64,000 bases of DNA from assembly GCA_033557465.1 (NCBI GenBank), contig CM066045.1:132391596-132455595 (forward strand). The letters are read 5' to 3'. Below are positions 39,710 through 49,859 of the stretch, in pieces. Within the stretch, counting starts at the first letter, position 1. Each line of letters opens with the position of its first letter. The translations under genes were made by a program, and so were the position numbers. Origin of the DNA: Ichthyophis bannanicus (lineage: Eukaryota > Chordata > Amphibia > Gymnophiona > Ichthyophiidae). The notes below the pieces were generated by a model. The model was given only the letters and a program-made list of their open reading frames with translations. It was not told the origin of the DNA and ran no database searches.

Positions 39710-40062
39710 ATGCTCCCCAAAAAGGGCAGCAACAACCAAAATAGCAAAGAAAGACTCAGACTCGCAGGTCTCAGCCAACCCAGCAGACCCAACCTCCTCA
39801 GGGTCTTTGACGTCTTTCTGGAGAACATAGACGTCCTGCCTCTGGAGATCCCAGATCCCATCCGCATTCCCGGCAGACTATGTCACTTTGCCCACAGGTG
39901 GCATCTTGTAATATTAGAATACTGGACGATCTCCATAGTAATGGAGCAGTACAAATTTCTCTTCAGAAGTCTACTCCCCCAGTCTCCTCCAAGAGAGTTC
40001 AGTTCTCAACCCCCTCGCACCACTCTATTATTGCAGGAGGTCACCTCCCTTCTCTCATAGGG
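39710..40062 (+). pseudogene. Dirs-I RT N-terminal fragment
   Basis: It contains GRLCHFAHRWHLVILEYWTIS and LLLQEVTSLLS, equivalent to the pre-RT region GGRLVHFADRW..LLLQELAGLL of Dirs-C. It then stops. The catalytic part is absent. Confidence 0.7.
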
Positions 40063-40067
40063 TGCAA

Positions 40068-40139
40068 TACTATTACTACTTCTGAGTATTTATAAAGCAT
40101 TACCAGACGCACGCAGCGCTGTACAAAGAAAATAGAGTG
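40068..40139. repeat. Short interspersed repeat at a DIRS deletion joint
   Basis: About 70 bases containing TTTATAAAGCATTACCAGACG and AGCGCTGTACAAAG. It resembles the 3' tail of a SINE or LINE and sits between the Dirs-I RT fragment and recombinase sequence. No further identity can be given. Confidence 0.4.
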
Positions 40140-40140
40140 C

Positions 40141-40566
40141 TGCTGAACGGTTCGACTTAGCTCACCTCAATTTTCCCAAGGAGTTGGAGGAGATCCTCCT
40201 CGCTTCCCGCAAGGACTCCAAGAGGCGGGCCTACGATTTCAAGTGGCGCCAGTTCTCCTTATGTTGCACAGAGCAACAGGTGAACCTGTTCTCCTTGCCG
40301 GTACAGGCCATACTGCAATACCTGCTCCATCTTTCTCAGTCATGGCTTAAATCAAACTCCATGCTAGTTCACCAGAGCACACTCTCCGCGTCCCACTACT
40401 TCATAGAGTGCAAGCCTCTTTCGTGCAGGTCCTCCTCTCTCAATTCATGAGTGGCTTACTGCTCTAAAAACCCCTATCCGGCCGCCTCCAGTGGAATGGG
40501 ATCTCAGTGTGGTACTGGCGCAGCTTACCAAGCCGCCCTTCGAGCCCTTGGCTACTTTCCACCTCC
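40141..40566 (+). pseudogene. Dirs-J tyrosine recombinase, N-terminal part
   Basis: It reads NFPKELEEILLASRKDSKRRAYDFKWRQFS, then AILQYLLHLSQSWLKSNSM. A frameshift near 40430 leads to a frame resembling PPVEWDLSVVLAQLTKPPFEPLATFHLR. It is cut at 40566 by the 3' end of CR1-b and resumes at about 44150. Confidence 0.78.
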
Positions 40567-41080
40567 GTAGTAACATAGTATATGACGGCAGATAAAGACC
40601 AGTATAGTCCATCTAGTCTGCCCAGCAAGGCGGCAAGAGTAGGTGCACCTGCCGCTCCATGCAGGTCACCCCTCCCCATGCCTTTATTTAGGGATGTACC
40701 CTTGCTCTATGTAGGTCACCCCTATTTATTTGTTCAGATATAAGAGATAGTTATGTTTCTTTTGATTTTATCCTGTTGCTATAAAGGGATCCACTGTGTC
40801 TGTCCTATGCCATTTTGAATTCTGTCACTGTATTTGCCCCCACTCATCGGGAAGGTATTCAAAGCATCCACCACACTTTCTTTGAAGAAGTATTTCCTGA
40901 CATTGCATTTCATTTTACTCCCTTGCAGTTTTATGCTATGCCCTCTAGTTTTACATTTTCCTCGTCTTTGGAAGAGGTTTGTTTGTTCATTTGTTCTTTA
41001 AGTATTTAAACGTCTGAATCATATCTCTCCTGTTCCTCCTCTCCTCCAGAGTGTACATATTTAAGTCTTAAAGTTTCTTC

Positions 41081-42440
41081 TCATAAGTCTTCTAACGCAG
41101 GTTCCAAATCATTTTGGTCATGGTCCTCTGAACTGCTTCCAGCCTTTTTATATCCTTTGCGAGATATGGTCTCTAAAACTGAACACAGTATTCCAAGTGA
41201 GGCCTCACCAGCGACTTGTACAGTGGCATTAGTACCTCTTCCTTTCTGCTGGTAATTCCTGTCTGTATGCAACCCAGATTCCTTCTGGCTTTTGCCACCA
41301 CCTTGTCACAATATTTCACCACCTTGAGATCATCAGAAACAATCACTTTGAGGTCCTTCTGGACCGTGCAAACCAAACTCTCACCCCCCTGTCGCATACA
41401 ATTCCCTTGGATTTCTGCTTCCCAAGTGCATGACACTGCACTTCTTCACATTAAATCTTAACTGCCAACCATTAGACCATTCTTCCAGCTTTTGTAAATC
41501 TTTCCTCATGTTCTCCACTCCCTCAGGGGAGTCCACTCTGTTGAAAATTTTCATGTCATCTGCAAAAAGACAGACTTTTCCATTAAGTCCTTCAGTAATA
41601 TCACTCACAAATACATTGAACAGTACCAGTCCCAGGACTGAACCCTGAGGCACACCGCTAATCACCTTCCTTTCATCCGAGTGAGTTCCGTTTACCTTCA
41701 CCTTCTGTTTTCTGTCAATCAATTTCTGATCCAGTTCACCTCCTTGGGACCCATCCCCAAGCTATTGAGTTTATTGATAAGTTTCCTATGAGGAACAGTA
41801 TATCAGTCTTTGCTGAAATCTAGGCAGATCACATCCATCACTTGCCTTTGATCTAGTTCTCTGGTCACTCAGTCAAAGAACTCAGTCAGATTTGTTTGGC
41901 AAGATCGTCCTTTGGTAAAATCATGTTGCTTCGGATCATGCAACCTGTTGGTTTTGAGAAAGTCCACTATTCGCTCTTTCAGGAGCGCCTCAATTACTTT
42001 TCCCATCACCGAGGTAAGGCTTACTGGCCTGTAGTTTGTCACTTCTTCCTAACTACCACTTTTGTGAAGAGGTATCACATCAGCCCTTCTCCAGTCTTGT
42101 GGAACGTCTCCTGTCTCCAGGGATCTATTAAAAACATCCTTTAATGGCCCTGCAAGAACCTCTCTGCGCTCTTTCAGTATCCTGGGATGTATCCCATCTG
42201 GTCCCATAGCCTTATGCACTTTCAGTTTTGCAAACTGTTCTAACACATCACCTTTTGTGAATGGTGTGGTATCTACTTCATTCCCATTTGTATATTTACC
42301 AATCACAGGTGATCCTTCTCCAGGATTTTCTTTATTTGTTTAGCATTTTAGCTTTTTCAATGTCACTTTCCATGAATCCGTTCCCAGCACTTTTGAGTCC
42401 TGCAGTTCTACCTCTGATTTTCCTCTTCTCCTGAATATAG
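41081..42440 (-). pseudogene. CR1-b reverse transcriptase
   Basis: Minus-strand reading: KLKVHKAMGPDGIHPRILKE (42200), AGPLKDVFNRSLETGDVPQDWRRADVIPLHKSGS, GVPQGSVLGLVLFNVFVSDI (41640) and LFADDMKIFN (about 41570, the ADD active site; Phe before Ala). Last comes [39 protein letters not shown] (41175-41290). Stops and frameshifts separate these pieces. Typical CR1 RT order. Confidence 0.85.
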
Positions 42441-42449
42441 CTGAAAAAT

Positions 42450-42732
42450 GTTTTATTTATTTAGACAGTTTTGTATACCGCCTTATCCTTCAATCAAAGC
42501 GGTCACAACACAATTGGGGGATACATTTAACACGCAGGGATATGAGACACATACACTAATACTTACAGGGAACATGGGCAATGGAGGGTTAAGTGGCTTG
42601 CCCAAGACCACAAGGAGCATCTGTGGGACGAGAAACCCCAGTCCTTCTGGCCCAAGGTTGCTATCCTCTAGTGGGATTTGAACCCCTGACCTTCCGGCCT
42701 GAAGTACCTTGCCCCAACCACTAGGCTACTCC
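42450..42732 (-). mobile_element. tRNA-derived SINE, antisense, in CR1-b
   Basis: On the minus strand it starts GGAGTAGCCTAGTGGTT (box A region) and has box B GGTTCAAATCCC (about 42675). A core TTGGGCAAGCCACTTAACCC (about 42590-42610) follows, and a 3' tail AAGGCGGTATACAAAACTG ends in TAAATAAATAAA. It shares its 5' half and core with the SINE at 12403 but has a different 3' tail. No clear target duplication seen. Confidence 0.8.
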
Positions 42733-43990
42733 TTCACTCACACTTCACATCTTTAGCCATCTTTTCTTCTATCTTTGATTTTGCTATCCTTATTTCTCTT
42801 TTTGTCTTTTTTTGTTCGATCTTGTATTCTTTTCTGTGTTCCTCTGTTTGTGAGCTTCTGAATAATGCGAAAGCCATGTTTTTTGCCTTTATTTGTGCAG
42901 CCACTTCTTTGGAGAACAAATAGGTTTCCTTTTCTTCTTGTTTCTATTTACTTTCCTTACGTATGTATTTGTTGCACCTTTTATTGCCTCCTTTAGTTTA
43001 GCCCATTGCAATTTCACTTCTCGAATCCCCTCTCACTGCCAACTCCTCCTTCAGGTACTTGGCCTTTTACTGAAGTCAGTATTTTTGAAATCTAGGACTT
43101 TGAGCTTGCTGTGATTGGATTCTACCTTGGCTTTTATCTCAAACCACACTGTGTGATGATCGCTGCTGCTCACATGGGCACCCACCCAGATATTTGACAC
43201 GCTATCTCTGTTGGTAAGCACTAAATCCAGCACCGGACTCTCCCTGGTCGGTTCCATCACCATTTGTTTAAGTAATGCATCTTGGAAGGCATCCAGAATG
43301 TTTTTACTTCTTTCCAGATTTGCAGAAGGAACACGCCAATCCACATCGAGTATATTAAAGTCACCCAATATGATCACTTCCTCCTTCATGGCTATCTTTG
43401 CAATATCAACAATCAATTTGCTATCCATTTCTTTGGTTTGAGTTGGAGAGGCCTGTATACCACACTAGTATGGATGACAGTGCCATCTCCTCTTTCCAAC
43501 ACAATCTATAGCGCTTCTTCTTTCCCCCACGTCCCCTGCATTTCAGCCTCTTTAACGTTGCTTTTGACATATAGGGCTATTCCTCCTCCTTTTCTACTCT
43601 CTCTCTCTCTTCTTATTTATTTATTTAGCCATATTTATATACCACCTTATCCTTCAATCAAAGTGGTTTACAATAAAAATAAATAGTAATATAAAAATTG
43701 TCTCGTTAATATAAAAATTGACTCGTTAAACCATATTTTTGTAATGGCCACAATATCCAAGTCCATTTCCACCATTAGGGTTTCCAGATTAGGAACTTTG
43801 TTGGCTAGGTTTTGAGCATTTTTGCTCATTGCTTTCCAGCATTTGTTGATTGGCTTGCCTGCATTTTGCATGGATTTTGTTCTACATGCCCCTTCCCCCT
43901 TGCCAATGATGCATTGTTCAAAAGTGTGGCTGTTTCCAATGTTTTTTGCTGGGAGTGGTTTACTGAACTTGTCCTTCTCCATTCATCACT
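42733..43990 (-). pseudogene. CR1-b endonuclease and linker
   Basis: The N-terminal part at 43740-43990 (KVPNLETLMVEMDLDIVAITKIWF) is the start of an APE-type endonuclease, the Glu-Thr of the usual AITET being altered. The C-terminal part at 43051-43428 has EVIILGDFNILDVDW, PVLDLVLTNRDSVSNIWVG and VSSSDHHTVWFEI, with the Asp and the SDHH catalytic pair. 42733-42919 is the basic linker. A SINE tail at 43615-43690 interrupts the middle. Confidence 0.85.
43615..43690 (-). repeat. SINE 3'-tail fragment in CR1-b
   Basis: It has TTATTTATTTATTTAGCC then TATACCACC..GGTTTACAATAAAAATAAAT, the same tail type as the SINE at 42450, without its tRNA part. Just beyond it a ~20-bp unit (TCTCGTTAATATAAAAATTG-like) is tandemly duplicated. 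Confidence 0.6.
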
Positions 43991-44149
43991 CCCTTTCCCT
44001 AGTTTAAATGCCTGTCCACATACTACCTGAATTTTTCACTTATGATCCTTTTCCCTGCGACGGAGAGATGTAGTCCATCAGCACAATGTAATCTCTTGTT
44101 GATCCATCTGTTTCCCCACTTGTCTGTATATCTACATCCTTTAGTTTGC

Positions 44150-44705
44150 ACCAGGTTTGGAGTCTTCCTGGTGGCACTCACCTTGGCACACCCAGTCAGT
44201 GAGCTCTAGGCCCTGGTAGCCAAGCCACCCTACACCAGGATCTACAAGAACAGTGTCGTTCTTTGCATCCACCCAAAGTTTCTTCCGAAGGTAGTATCAG
44301 ATTTCCACCTCAATCAGAAGGTGATACTCCCTACTTTCTTTCTATGGCCCCACACCGTCAAGACATCAGCCGTTCTTGATACTTTCGCCTGCAAAAGGGC
44401 CCCCTGTCCTTTTATTGACAGCGCACTGAGAGCCACCGCAAAGCCTCCCACTTTTTGTCTCATATGACCCTAGTCCTCTGGGTGAGACTGTCACCAAGCG
44501 GACTCTGTCCGTCTGGGTGGCGAACTGCATCACCTTTGCCCACAACTGGGCTGGACTGCTGATGGAGCACCGGGTCTCGGCGCATAATGTCAGAGCTATG
44601 TCAATCTTGGTCCACACTTTTGCAGCTCAATACTGCCTGGAGAGGGAGTCCCGACGGGACAGTGCCTTCGGCCAGGCTGTACTCCGTAATCTGTTCGGGG
44701 TTTAG
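44150..44705 (+). pseudogene. Dirs-J tyrosine recombinase, C-terminal part
   Basis: It reads GVFLVALTLAHPVSEL-stop: the catalytic arginine of RRVSEL is Pro here. PYTRIYKNSVVL, PKFLPKVVSDFHLNQKVILPTFF and a frameshift near 44400 follow. HNVRAMS retains His and Arg, and AAQYCLERESRRDSAFGQAVLRNLFGV retains Tyr. It ends at 44705. Bases 44706-45222 hold no gene, only the ICR and right repeat. Confidence 0.8.
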
Positions 44706-44863
44706 GCAAGTTCTGCCCTCTGACCCTTCTTGTTCGGGCTACTAGAGCCATGGTTCTCCCTGGACACTGGGGTCCTCAGAGTCTGTTCTCAGATGCACTT
44801 GCGGCTGCTCACGACTAGGCTGTGCTTTTTCTACCAGTTCTCGGTATCCTGTAGCTAGGGAGT

Positions 44864-44961
44864 CCAGTATGTGAGGACTGACTTCCTGCTTGTTCCTGGA
44901 GAAAGCGTAGTTACTCACTTGTAATAGGTGTTCTCCAGGGACAGCAGGAATCTGTGCTCAC
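44864..44961 (+). repeat. Dirs-J ICR
   Basis: It starts CCAGTATGTGAGG, has the joint GGAG-AA-AGCGTAG and ends TGTGCTCAC. Its right arm differs at several positions from this copy's right terminus (ACTTCACT at 45222). Confidence 0.8.
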
Positions 44962-45035
44962 AACCCTCCCTCCTCCCCTTGGAGTTGCTCTTCTTTTTGG
45001 CCATCTTTTCCTTATCAGCTCTAGCTATGTCATCT

Positions 45036-45222
45036 GACTTACCAAGATAACACCCTTGGGTGGGAAGGTTACCATGAATGTGTGGTGGCTTCTTCCAAAA
45101 GCTTTCTTTGGAAGCTGGGAAGATGCTTCCATGAAGCCTCCTTCGGCATCATCGTCACCCATATGTGAGGACTGATTCCTGCTGTCCCTGGTGAACACCT
45201 GTTACAGGTGAGTAACTTCACT
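45036..45222 (+). repeat. Dirs-J right inverted terminal repeat
   Basis: GACTTACCAAGATAAC at the inner edge, a poorly conserved centre, GCTGTCCCTGGTGAACACCTG, CAGGTGAGT and the ACTTCACT end. Confidence 0.8.
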
Positions 45223-45436
45223 TTATCCTCATCAGCTTCTACATATTCCCCACTTCACCCTTGAGTTGGTCAGTACCACTTTTGTCCTTCCTCTTCTCAC
45301 TAACATATCTGAAAAAGTCTTATCCTCCAATTTTTTTTGCATTGGCTATTCTTCTCTTTGTATCTTTGCTTTCCTGACTACTTTTCTAGCTTCACTTTCC
45401 AAATATAGATGCCTGTCTTCCTCTCTCTGTGATCTC
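45223..45436 (-). pseudogene. CR1-L ORF2 linker fragment
   Basis: Read on the minus strand this is the basic region between CR1 endonuclease and RT (YKRSQREEDRHLYLESEARKVVRKAK). It lies between the right end of Dirs-J and the DIRS fragment Dirs-K. Confidence 0.7.
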
Positions 45437-46485
45437 TTGTATGTCATGAAGGCTCCAGCAAACAGCAGATGGATGGGCCACTGCAAGAACTGTTCTAAAT
45501 TCATGGTCTGTGTGACTTATGATGCTTTGAGTCAGTCTGCAGGGCCATGGTGGTGGGCATTGGAGCCTGCCTGCTCCCCTGGCTTCAGTCCTCAGACCTG
45601 CAGCAGTGGAATCAGGATTAGCTGGTTGACGTTTTATGCCGTGGCGAGAATCTTTTTGGGAAGCAGGTGGAGGCCAAAGCTGGTGAGATTGAGACGCAGC
45701 ATGTCACCCTCACCATGCTTTCGAGAAAGGCAGCTGATCATTCTCGTAAGAAGTAGCAGGTCAAGATGATCTAATTCCAGCGTAAGTGCCAGTACCTCCC
45801 AAGCCCTCAGGGCTTTCAGCCGAGAGGTCAGGCTCCTCGTCAGCAGCACCATGAGAAGCCACAAAAGGCCCACCTGACTCTGCCACCCAAACCTGGGGCA
45901 GAGTTTTGACTGGTTCCTCCAGAGCATAGTCAATCTGCCATTCTCTGCAGGGGACAGCCCTCCAGTGGGGGGAGGGGGGTGGACTTGTCCTGTTCACCCA
46001 CAGATGGCCTCTCATCACCTCTGACGCATGGGTGCTGCAGATAGTCCTGAGCGGCTATATGCTGCATTTTGCTGAATTGCCCCCCCCCCCCCCCCAGGGA
46101 GTTTCCGCTAGATCCCCTGCATCTCAGTCTGCTACAGGGAGAGGTCTCTGCCAGGTCTTGCCATTAAGCCAGTACCTCCAGTCAGTTGCAGATTCTGCCA
46201 CAAGTACTTCCTGAACTCCAAAAAGTTGGGGGAGGGGGGGGGGGGGTTCGGCCATCCAGAACCTCTGAGACCTCAACTCCTACCTCGTGTGAGAAAAGTT
46301 CAGAATGGGCTCGCTGGGGTCCCTGCTCCCGTAACTCTTAAAGGATAATTGGCTATACTCCCTGGATCTCAAGGATACGTATACTCACATTCCGATCCAC
46401 CCAGCTCACAGAAAATACCCCCGGTTTGTCCTGGGGGATTGGCACTTCTAGTACCGGGTTCTTCCCTTCAGACTGGCATCACGCC
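45437..46485 (+). mobile_element. Dirs-K: internal DIRS fragment without termini
   Basis: Gag C-terminus (about 45440-45760: CSKFMVCVTYDA, an EPACSPGFSPQT-type frame, ENLFGKQVEAKAGEIE-like) and RT N-terminus to motif LYSLDLKDTYTHIPIHPAHRKY and YRVLPFRLAS (about 46345-46480). Both sides are antisense CR1-L ORF2 sequence and no DIRS end is present. C- and G-homopolymer runs at 46079-46096 and 46225-46247 are prominent. Confidence 0.72.
45985..46485 (+). pseudogene. Dirs-K reverse transcriptase fragment
   Basis: It has HRWPLITSDAWVLQIVLSGYMLHFAELPPP, a low-complexity insertion, then a frame with SLDLKDTYTHIPIHP and RVLPFRLAS. It ends before the YLDD box, where CR1 sequence takes over. Confidence 0.72.
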
Positions 46486-47430
46486 CCGAGTCCCTTTTTC
46501 TTCACCTTTTCAGCTACTTCTTTTGTGAACCATAGTGTCCTCCTTTTCCTTTTACCTTTCTAATAAAATGGTTGGTCCCCTTAAAATATCCCCTTTCAGT
46601 TTTGCCCACTGATTTTCTACATCCCCCAGCTGTTACCTCCCAATAACGACTCCTTGAGGTATTGTGCCATCTTGGCAAAGTTAGTTTTCCTAAAGTCTAA
46701 GACCATCACTTTTAAATGGATTTCATCAGCCCTAGTCCTAATACTGAACCACAGCATCTGGTGATCACTGGATGTGAGATCATCTCCAAGTATAACATTA
46801 GAAACACTTTCGCCATTGATAAACACCAAGTCCAGTATGGTATCTTTACGTGTGGGTTCTGTTACCATTTGCCTGAATAGTTCTCCCTGTAGAGAATCCA
46901 GGATCTCCTTACTTCTAGATGACACCACTGCAGGAATGTGCCAATCCACTTCCGACGTCTTGAAATTGCCTATCAGTAGCACTTCCCCTTTCCTGGCAAT
47001 GCTGCATATGTCTTCTATTAAATCTCCATCCACTTCTTCTTCCTGTGAGAGTGGTCTGTATATTACGCCAGTGCAAGTAGGTTTTGCTTTACCTCTTTTT
47101 TAGTTTAACCCACAGTGCCTCCTCTCTGCCTTTTAAGCCCTGTAATTCTTTAGCTTTAATATTATTTTGTACATATAGTACCATTTCTCCTCCCCTTTTT
47201 CCTACTCTGTCCTTTGAATAAATTATAGCCTGGTATAATTGCAGCCCAGTCATGGGTGTCATGAATCTTGTCTCTGTAATCGCCTCTAAATCCAAGTCAG
47301 CCTCTTCCATGAAAGCCTCAACATCTGGGATCTTATTTCCCATGCTATGTGTATTTATACACACCACTTTCCAGATGTTGCCCCTTTTACCCATTTCTAT
47401 AGAGGTGTTACCTGGGTGCTTTTTCACCCA
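46486..47430 (-). pseudogene. CR1-L endonuclease
   Basis: 47089-47427: NIWKVVCINTHSMGNKIPDVEAFMEEADLDLEAITETRFM (APE-type N-terminus with the catalytic Glu in AITET) to GREEALWVKLK. 46617-47033: GEVLLIGNFKTSEVDW, ILDLVFINGESVSNVILGDD and LTSSDHQMLWFSI, the C-terminal Asp/His motif. A frameshift lies near 47060. ORF1 lies upstream on the same strand. Confidence 0.85.
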
Positions 47431-47595
47431 TCCCCAACAAATCTAATTTAAAGCCCTCTTAAGTAGGTTAGCCATTCTGCTACTGAAGACATGTCAACCC
47501 TTGGTCAGATAGACACCATCTCTGCTCTACAGCCCTTGGAACATCATCGCATGGTCTAGGAAACCAAAATGCTCTTGATGACACCATCCACGTAG

Positions 47596-47902
47596 CTATA
47601 CATTTATCTCCAACGTGCAGGCTTCTCTGCCTTGTCCTTTACCCTCAACAGGGAGGATTGTAGAGAACACCACCTGCACACGTTTCTGCTTCACCCTCTG
47701 TCCCATATCCATGAAATCACTTTTGATATGCTCAGAGGGATACCAGGCAGTAATATTTGTGCTGATATGGATGAGCAACATTGGGTAATAGTCAGTAGTC
47801 TTGATGAGTCTCAGCAATCTTTCCATAACATCTTGTATTTTGACACCTGGCAGACAGCATACCACTCTGGATATCAAGTCTGCTCTGCTGATGGACACCT
47901 CA
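47596..47902 (-). pseudogene. CR1-L ORF1, C-terminal esterase-like part
   Basis: It reads SRADLISRVVCCLPGVKIQDVMERLLRLIKTTDYYPMLLIHISTNITAW, similar to the esterase-like domain known at the end of CR1 ORF1. It joins, after removing Dirs-L and keeping one TT/AA, to VVGDSILRG at 53187 in the same frame. The usual Asn-Asp of such domains reads Asn-Ile here. Confidence 0.8.
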
Positions 47903-48062
47903 TTCTCCAGGAACAAGCAGGAAGTCAGTCCTCACTTATGGTTGACGTCGGCATCGACGGAGCCTGTGTGGAGCAATTCCCCAGCTTTCAAAGAAAGCCT
48001 TTGGGTTTGCTGCCATGCATGCGTGGTTCTTTTCCTGCCCAAGGGTGCCATCTTGCTCAGTC
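47903..48062 (+). repeat. Dirs-L left inverted terminal repeat
   Basis: It starts TT-CTCCAGGAACAAGC; has GACGTCGGCATCGACGG and CATGCATGCGTGG where Dirs-C has its two palindromes, then GCCATCTTGCTCAGTC. Confidence 0.85.
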
Positions 48063-48307
48063 TCCCTTTTTCCGCGGAGCCCTTCAGATGCTCGACCTTG
48101 TCCCTCAGAAAAAGTGTTTTGTTTTCTGGCCTCTGGCCTACTGTTTTCCGGTTGCACTGGTCCTCTATCCGTCCCCTTGCTCCTATCTTTTTTGAGCAAA
48201 GGGGACATTTTTTTCCCTAATTTTTGTTGTTGACAGGCTTTGCACCCTTTTTTCTCCTAACCGCTGGCCGCGTGGGTCTTTGACCTCGCGGTGCCCTTTA
48301 TGCCCCG

Positions 48308-49690
48308 ATGGCCACTGGTTTCAAAAAATGCGATAGATGCTCCAAGAACATGTCACTTATGGACACCCATGACTGTTGCCTACAGTGTCTCGGAGGCAAC
48401 CATGATCCTGAGCTCTGTTCGCTTTGTAAGAAGATGTCCTCCAAAGCACTTCTCAGTCGGAAGCAGAAGTCCAAGGACATTTTCCGAAACGCTGCCTCGG
48501 AATCCCCAGTAGCATCCTCAGTCGTCTCTCCACCGGTTGGGTCCTGCACTTTGGCTCCGCGCTCAAGATGGCACTCCGACCAGGGGTCTCCTGAAGTGGA
48601 GTGGCGTAAGAAGAAAAAGACCTCCAAGTCACTGTCGGGAGCTTCTGACAAGCGCGAGCGCTCCCGCACTCGATTGCTCAGTCCCCCTCGGCGTTCCTGA
48701 TAGTTGGACAAGGAGCGGCCTTGTAAGGTACCTCGAACAGACTCGAAGGCCCCGGGCGATGGCGACAGGTCTCCTGAGGGTCTTCCCCGGGAGGACCCCC
48801 TCTCCTCCTCGACGCCCGAACCGGTGACCCCGGTGTTGGCGTCGCAGGGCCCTACGTCCATGTAGGAGTCCTTTATGCTGGCACTAAAATGTAGCGTTTC
48901 TGCATTCATAGCTTCCCAGCAGGCGCTTGTATCCAGCTTCGCTAGTCCACGCCTATAGACCGAGGTTCTCTCGAGAGGGACACCTAAATCCGCCCTGGAA
49001 ACCCCCGAGAGCCAAGGTCCTCGTGAGGGTCGTCGGCGTCGGTCTCGCTCGCCTTCCCATTCCTCGGGGGCGAGGTCCTCCAGGACCTCCGGCTCCACAT
49101 GGGCCCAACTCCCCCACACCTCCATGGTGTTGGAGTCAGCCATGAGAAAGCAAAAGAGCCTGAAGTCAAATTCTTTGGTTCCATCGGGCAGAGAGTCGAG
49201 AGCCCTCGACACCCTAGGCTGCAAGGCTTATCAAGGGTCCATGTTCACATGTCGCATTCAGGCATACCAATTGTACACAGGCATGTTTTTACGTGACCTA
49301 GCCAAGGAACTTGGGGGCTTCTCCGCGTGTCTTGCTTGCGAACCACTTAACAGATTCTGGACCCTCCTCTAATCCATCGCGAAGTGATCAAAATTCCTCT
49401 CCCGTGCCGCCTACGACAGATTCCTCGGCTCGAGTCGCGGCCTCTGGCATCGGGTCCTGGTGCCAGGAATGGCTCCACTCCTCGGACTTGGAGCAGTGGG
49501 TCCAGAAAAAGCTCCTGGACGTTCCCTGCCTTGGTGAACAGCTCTTTGGTAAACCGATGGAGGATAAGGCTGCCGAGATTGAGATGGAATTTGTCACTCG
49601 TACCTGCCTCTCGCGGAAAACCTCTTTCCTTCCCCGAAAGAAACAGCAAACTAAGAAGCCATTCTTTCCACAGAAGTGCCTGCCCTACTG
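48308..49690 (+). pseudogene. Dirs-L gag
   Basis: ATG at 48308, zinc-like motif intact (CDRCSKNMSLMDTHDCCLQCLGGNHDPELCSLC region) and open to a stop at 48698-48700. 48700-49110 is shortened and shuffled relative to Dirs-C. From 49124 one frame gives VLESAMRKQKSLKSNSLVPSGRE to LRDLAKELGGFSACL. After a frameshift, DLEQWVQKKLLDVPCLGEQLFGKPMEDKAAEIEM and TKKPFFPQKCLPY close it at 49690. The product would be non-functional. Confidence 0.8.
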
Positions 49691-49859
49691 AGGCTACCCA
49701 CCGTACCCACCCATTCCCCCTCCAACCACCGCGACTCAGGGAAAACCTGGGCCACATGGTCATCGCAAGCTGAAAAGGCCCAAGGCCCAAACCCCGGCCC
49801 CGCCTCAGCCCTCCCAGGGGTTTTGATGCCAGCAGCATAGTCTTTCTCCCCCTGGCAGT

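Larger units (their letters stand above)
37574..40062 (+). mobile_element. Dirs-I: 5' part of a Dirs-B-type DIRS copy
   Basis: Left repeat TTCCAGGAACAAGC (37576) to about 37740, gag from 37934 to 39684 and a short RT N-terminus to about 40060. The rest of RT and RNase H is missing. The repeat carries CCAAT (CATCCAATAGG near 37650), like Dirs-N. It is inserted in the L2-like LINE. Confidence 0.78.
40567..44149 (-). mobile_element. CR1-b: near-complete antisense CR1 ORF2 region
   Basis: The 3' end is at 40567 (ACTATGTTACT on the minus strand) and the 5' end near 44149 in the endonuclease N-terminus. 40567-41080 is 3' UTR without a gene. It carries one SINE (42450-42732) and one SINE tail (43615-43690). 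Inserted in the Dirs-J recombinase, whose reading resumes on both sides. Confidence 0.85.
40141..45222 (+). mobile_element. Dirs-J: DIRS recombinase and 3' end, split by CR1-b
   Basis: The recombinase lies at 40141-40566 and 44150-44705, with ICR 44864-44961 and right repeat 45036-45222. It may be the 3' end of Dirs-I after a 2-kb internal deletion. However, its right repeat (GCTGTCCCTGG type, no CCAAT region) is unlike the left repeat of Dirs-I, so a chimera of two copies is likely. Its right end abuts antisense CR1-L sequence at the TT core (45223-45224). Confidence 0.72.

Noticed and set aside
37574..45222. Dirs-I and Dirs-J as one element with a deletion
   Set aside because: The left and right repeats belong to different variants and the flanks differ (L2-like LINE against CR1-L), so I list them separately.
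46079..46247. Poly-C and poly-G runs as G-quadruplex regulators
   Set aside because: Single homopolymer runs in a dead DIRS fragment; probably slippage and possibly sequencing uncertainty.
48298..49224. 308-codon open frame on the minus strand across Dirs-L gag
   Set aside because: It is antisense to a recognisable gag with a zinc-like motif and shows no domain; GC-rich composition explains the lack of stops. Similar antisense frames at 15262-16011 and 5477-6145 were left out for the same reason.
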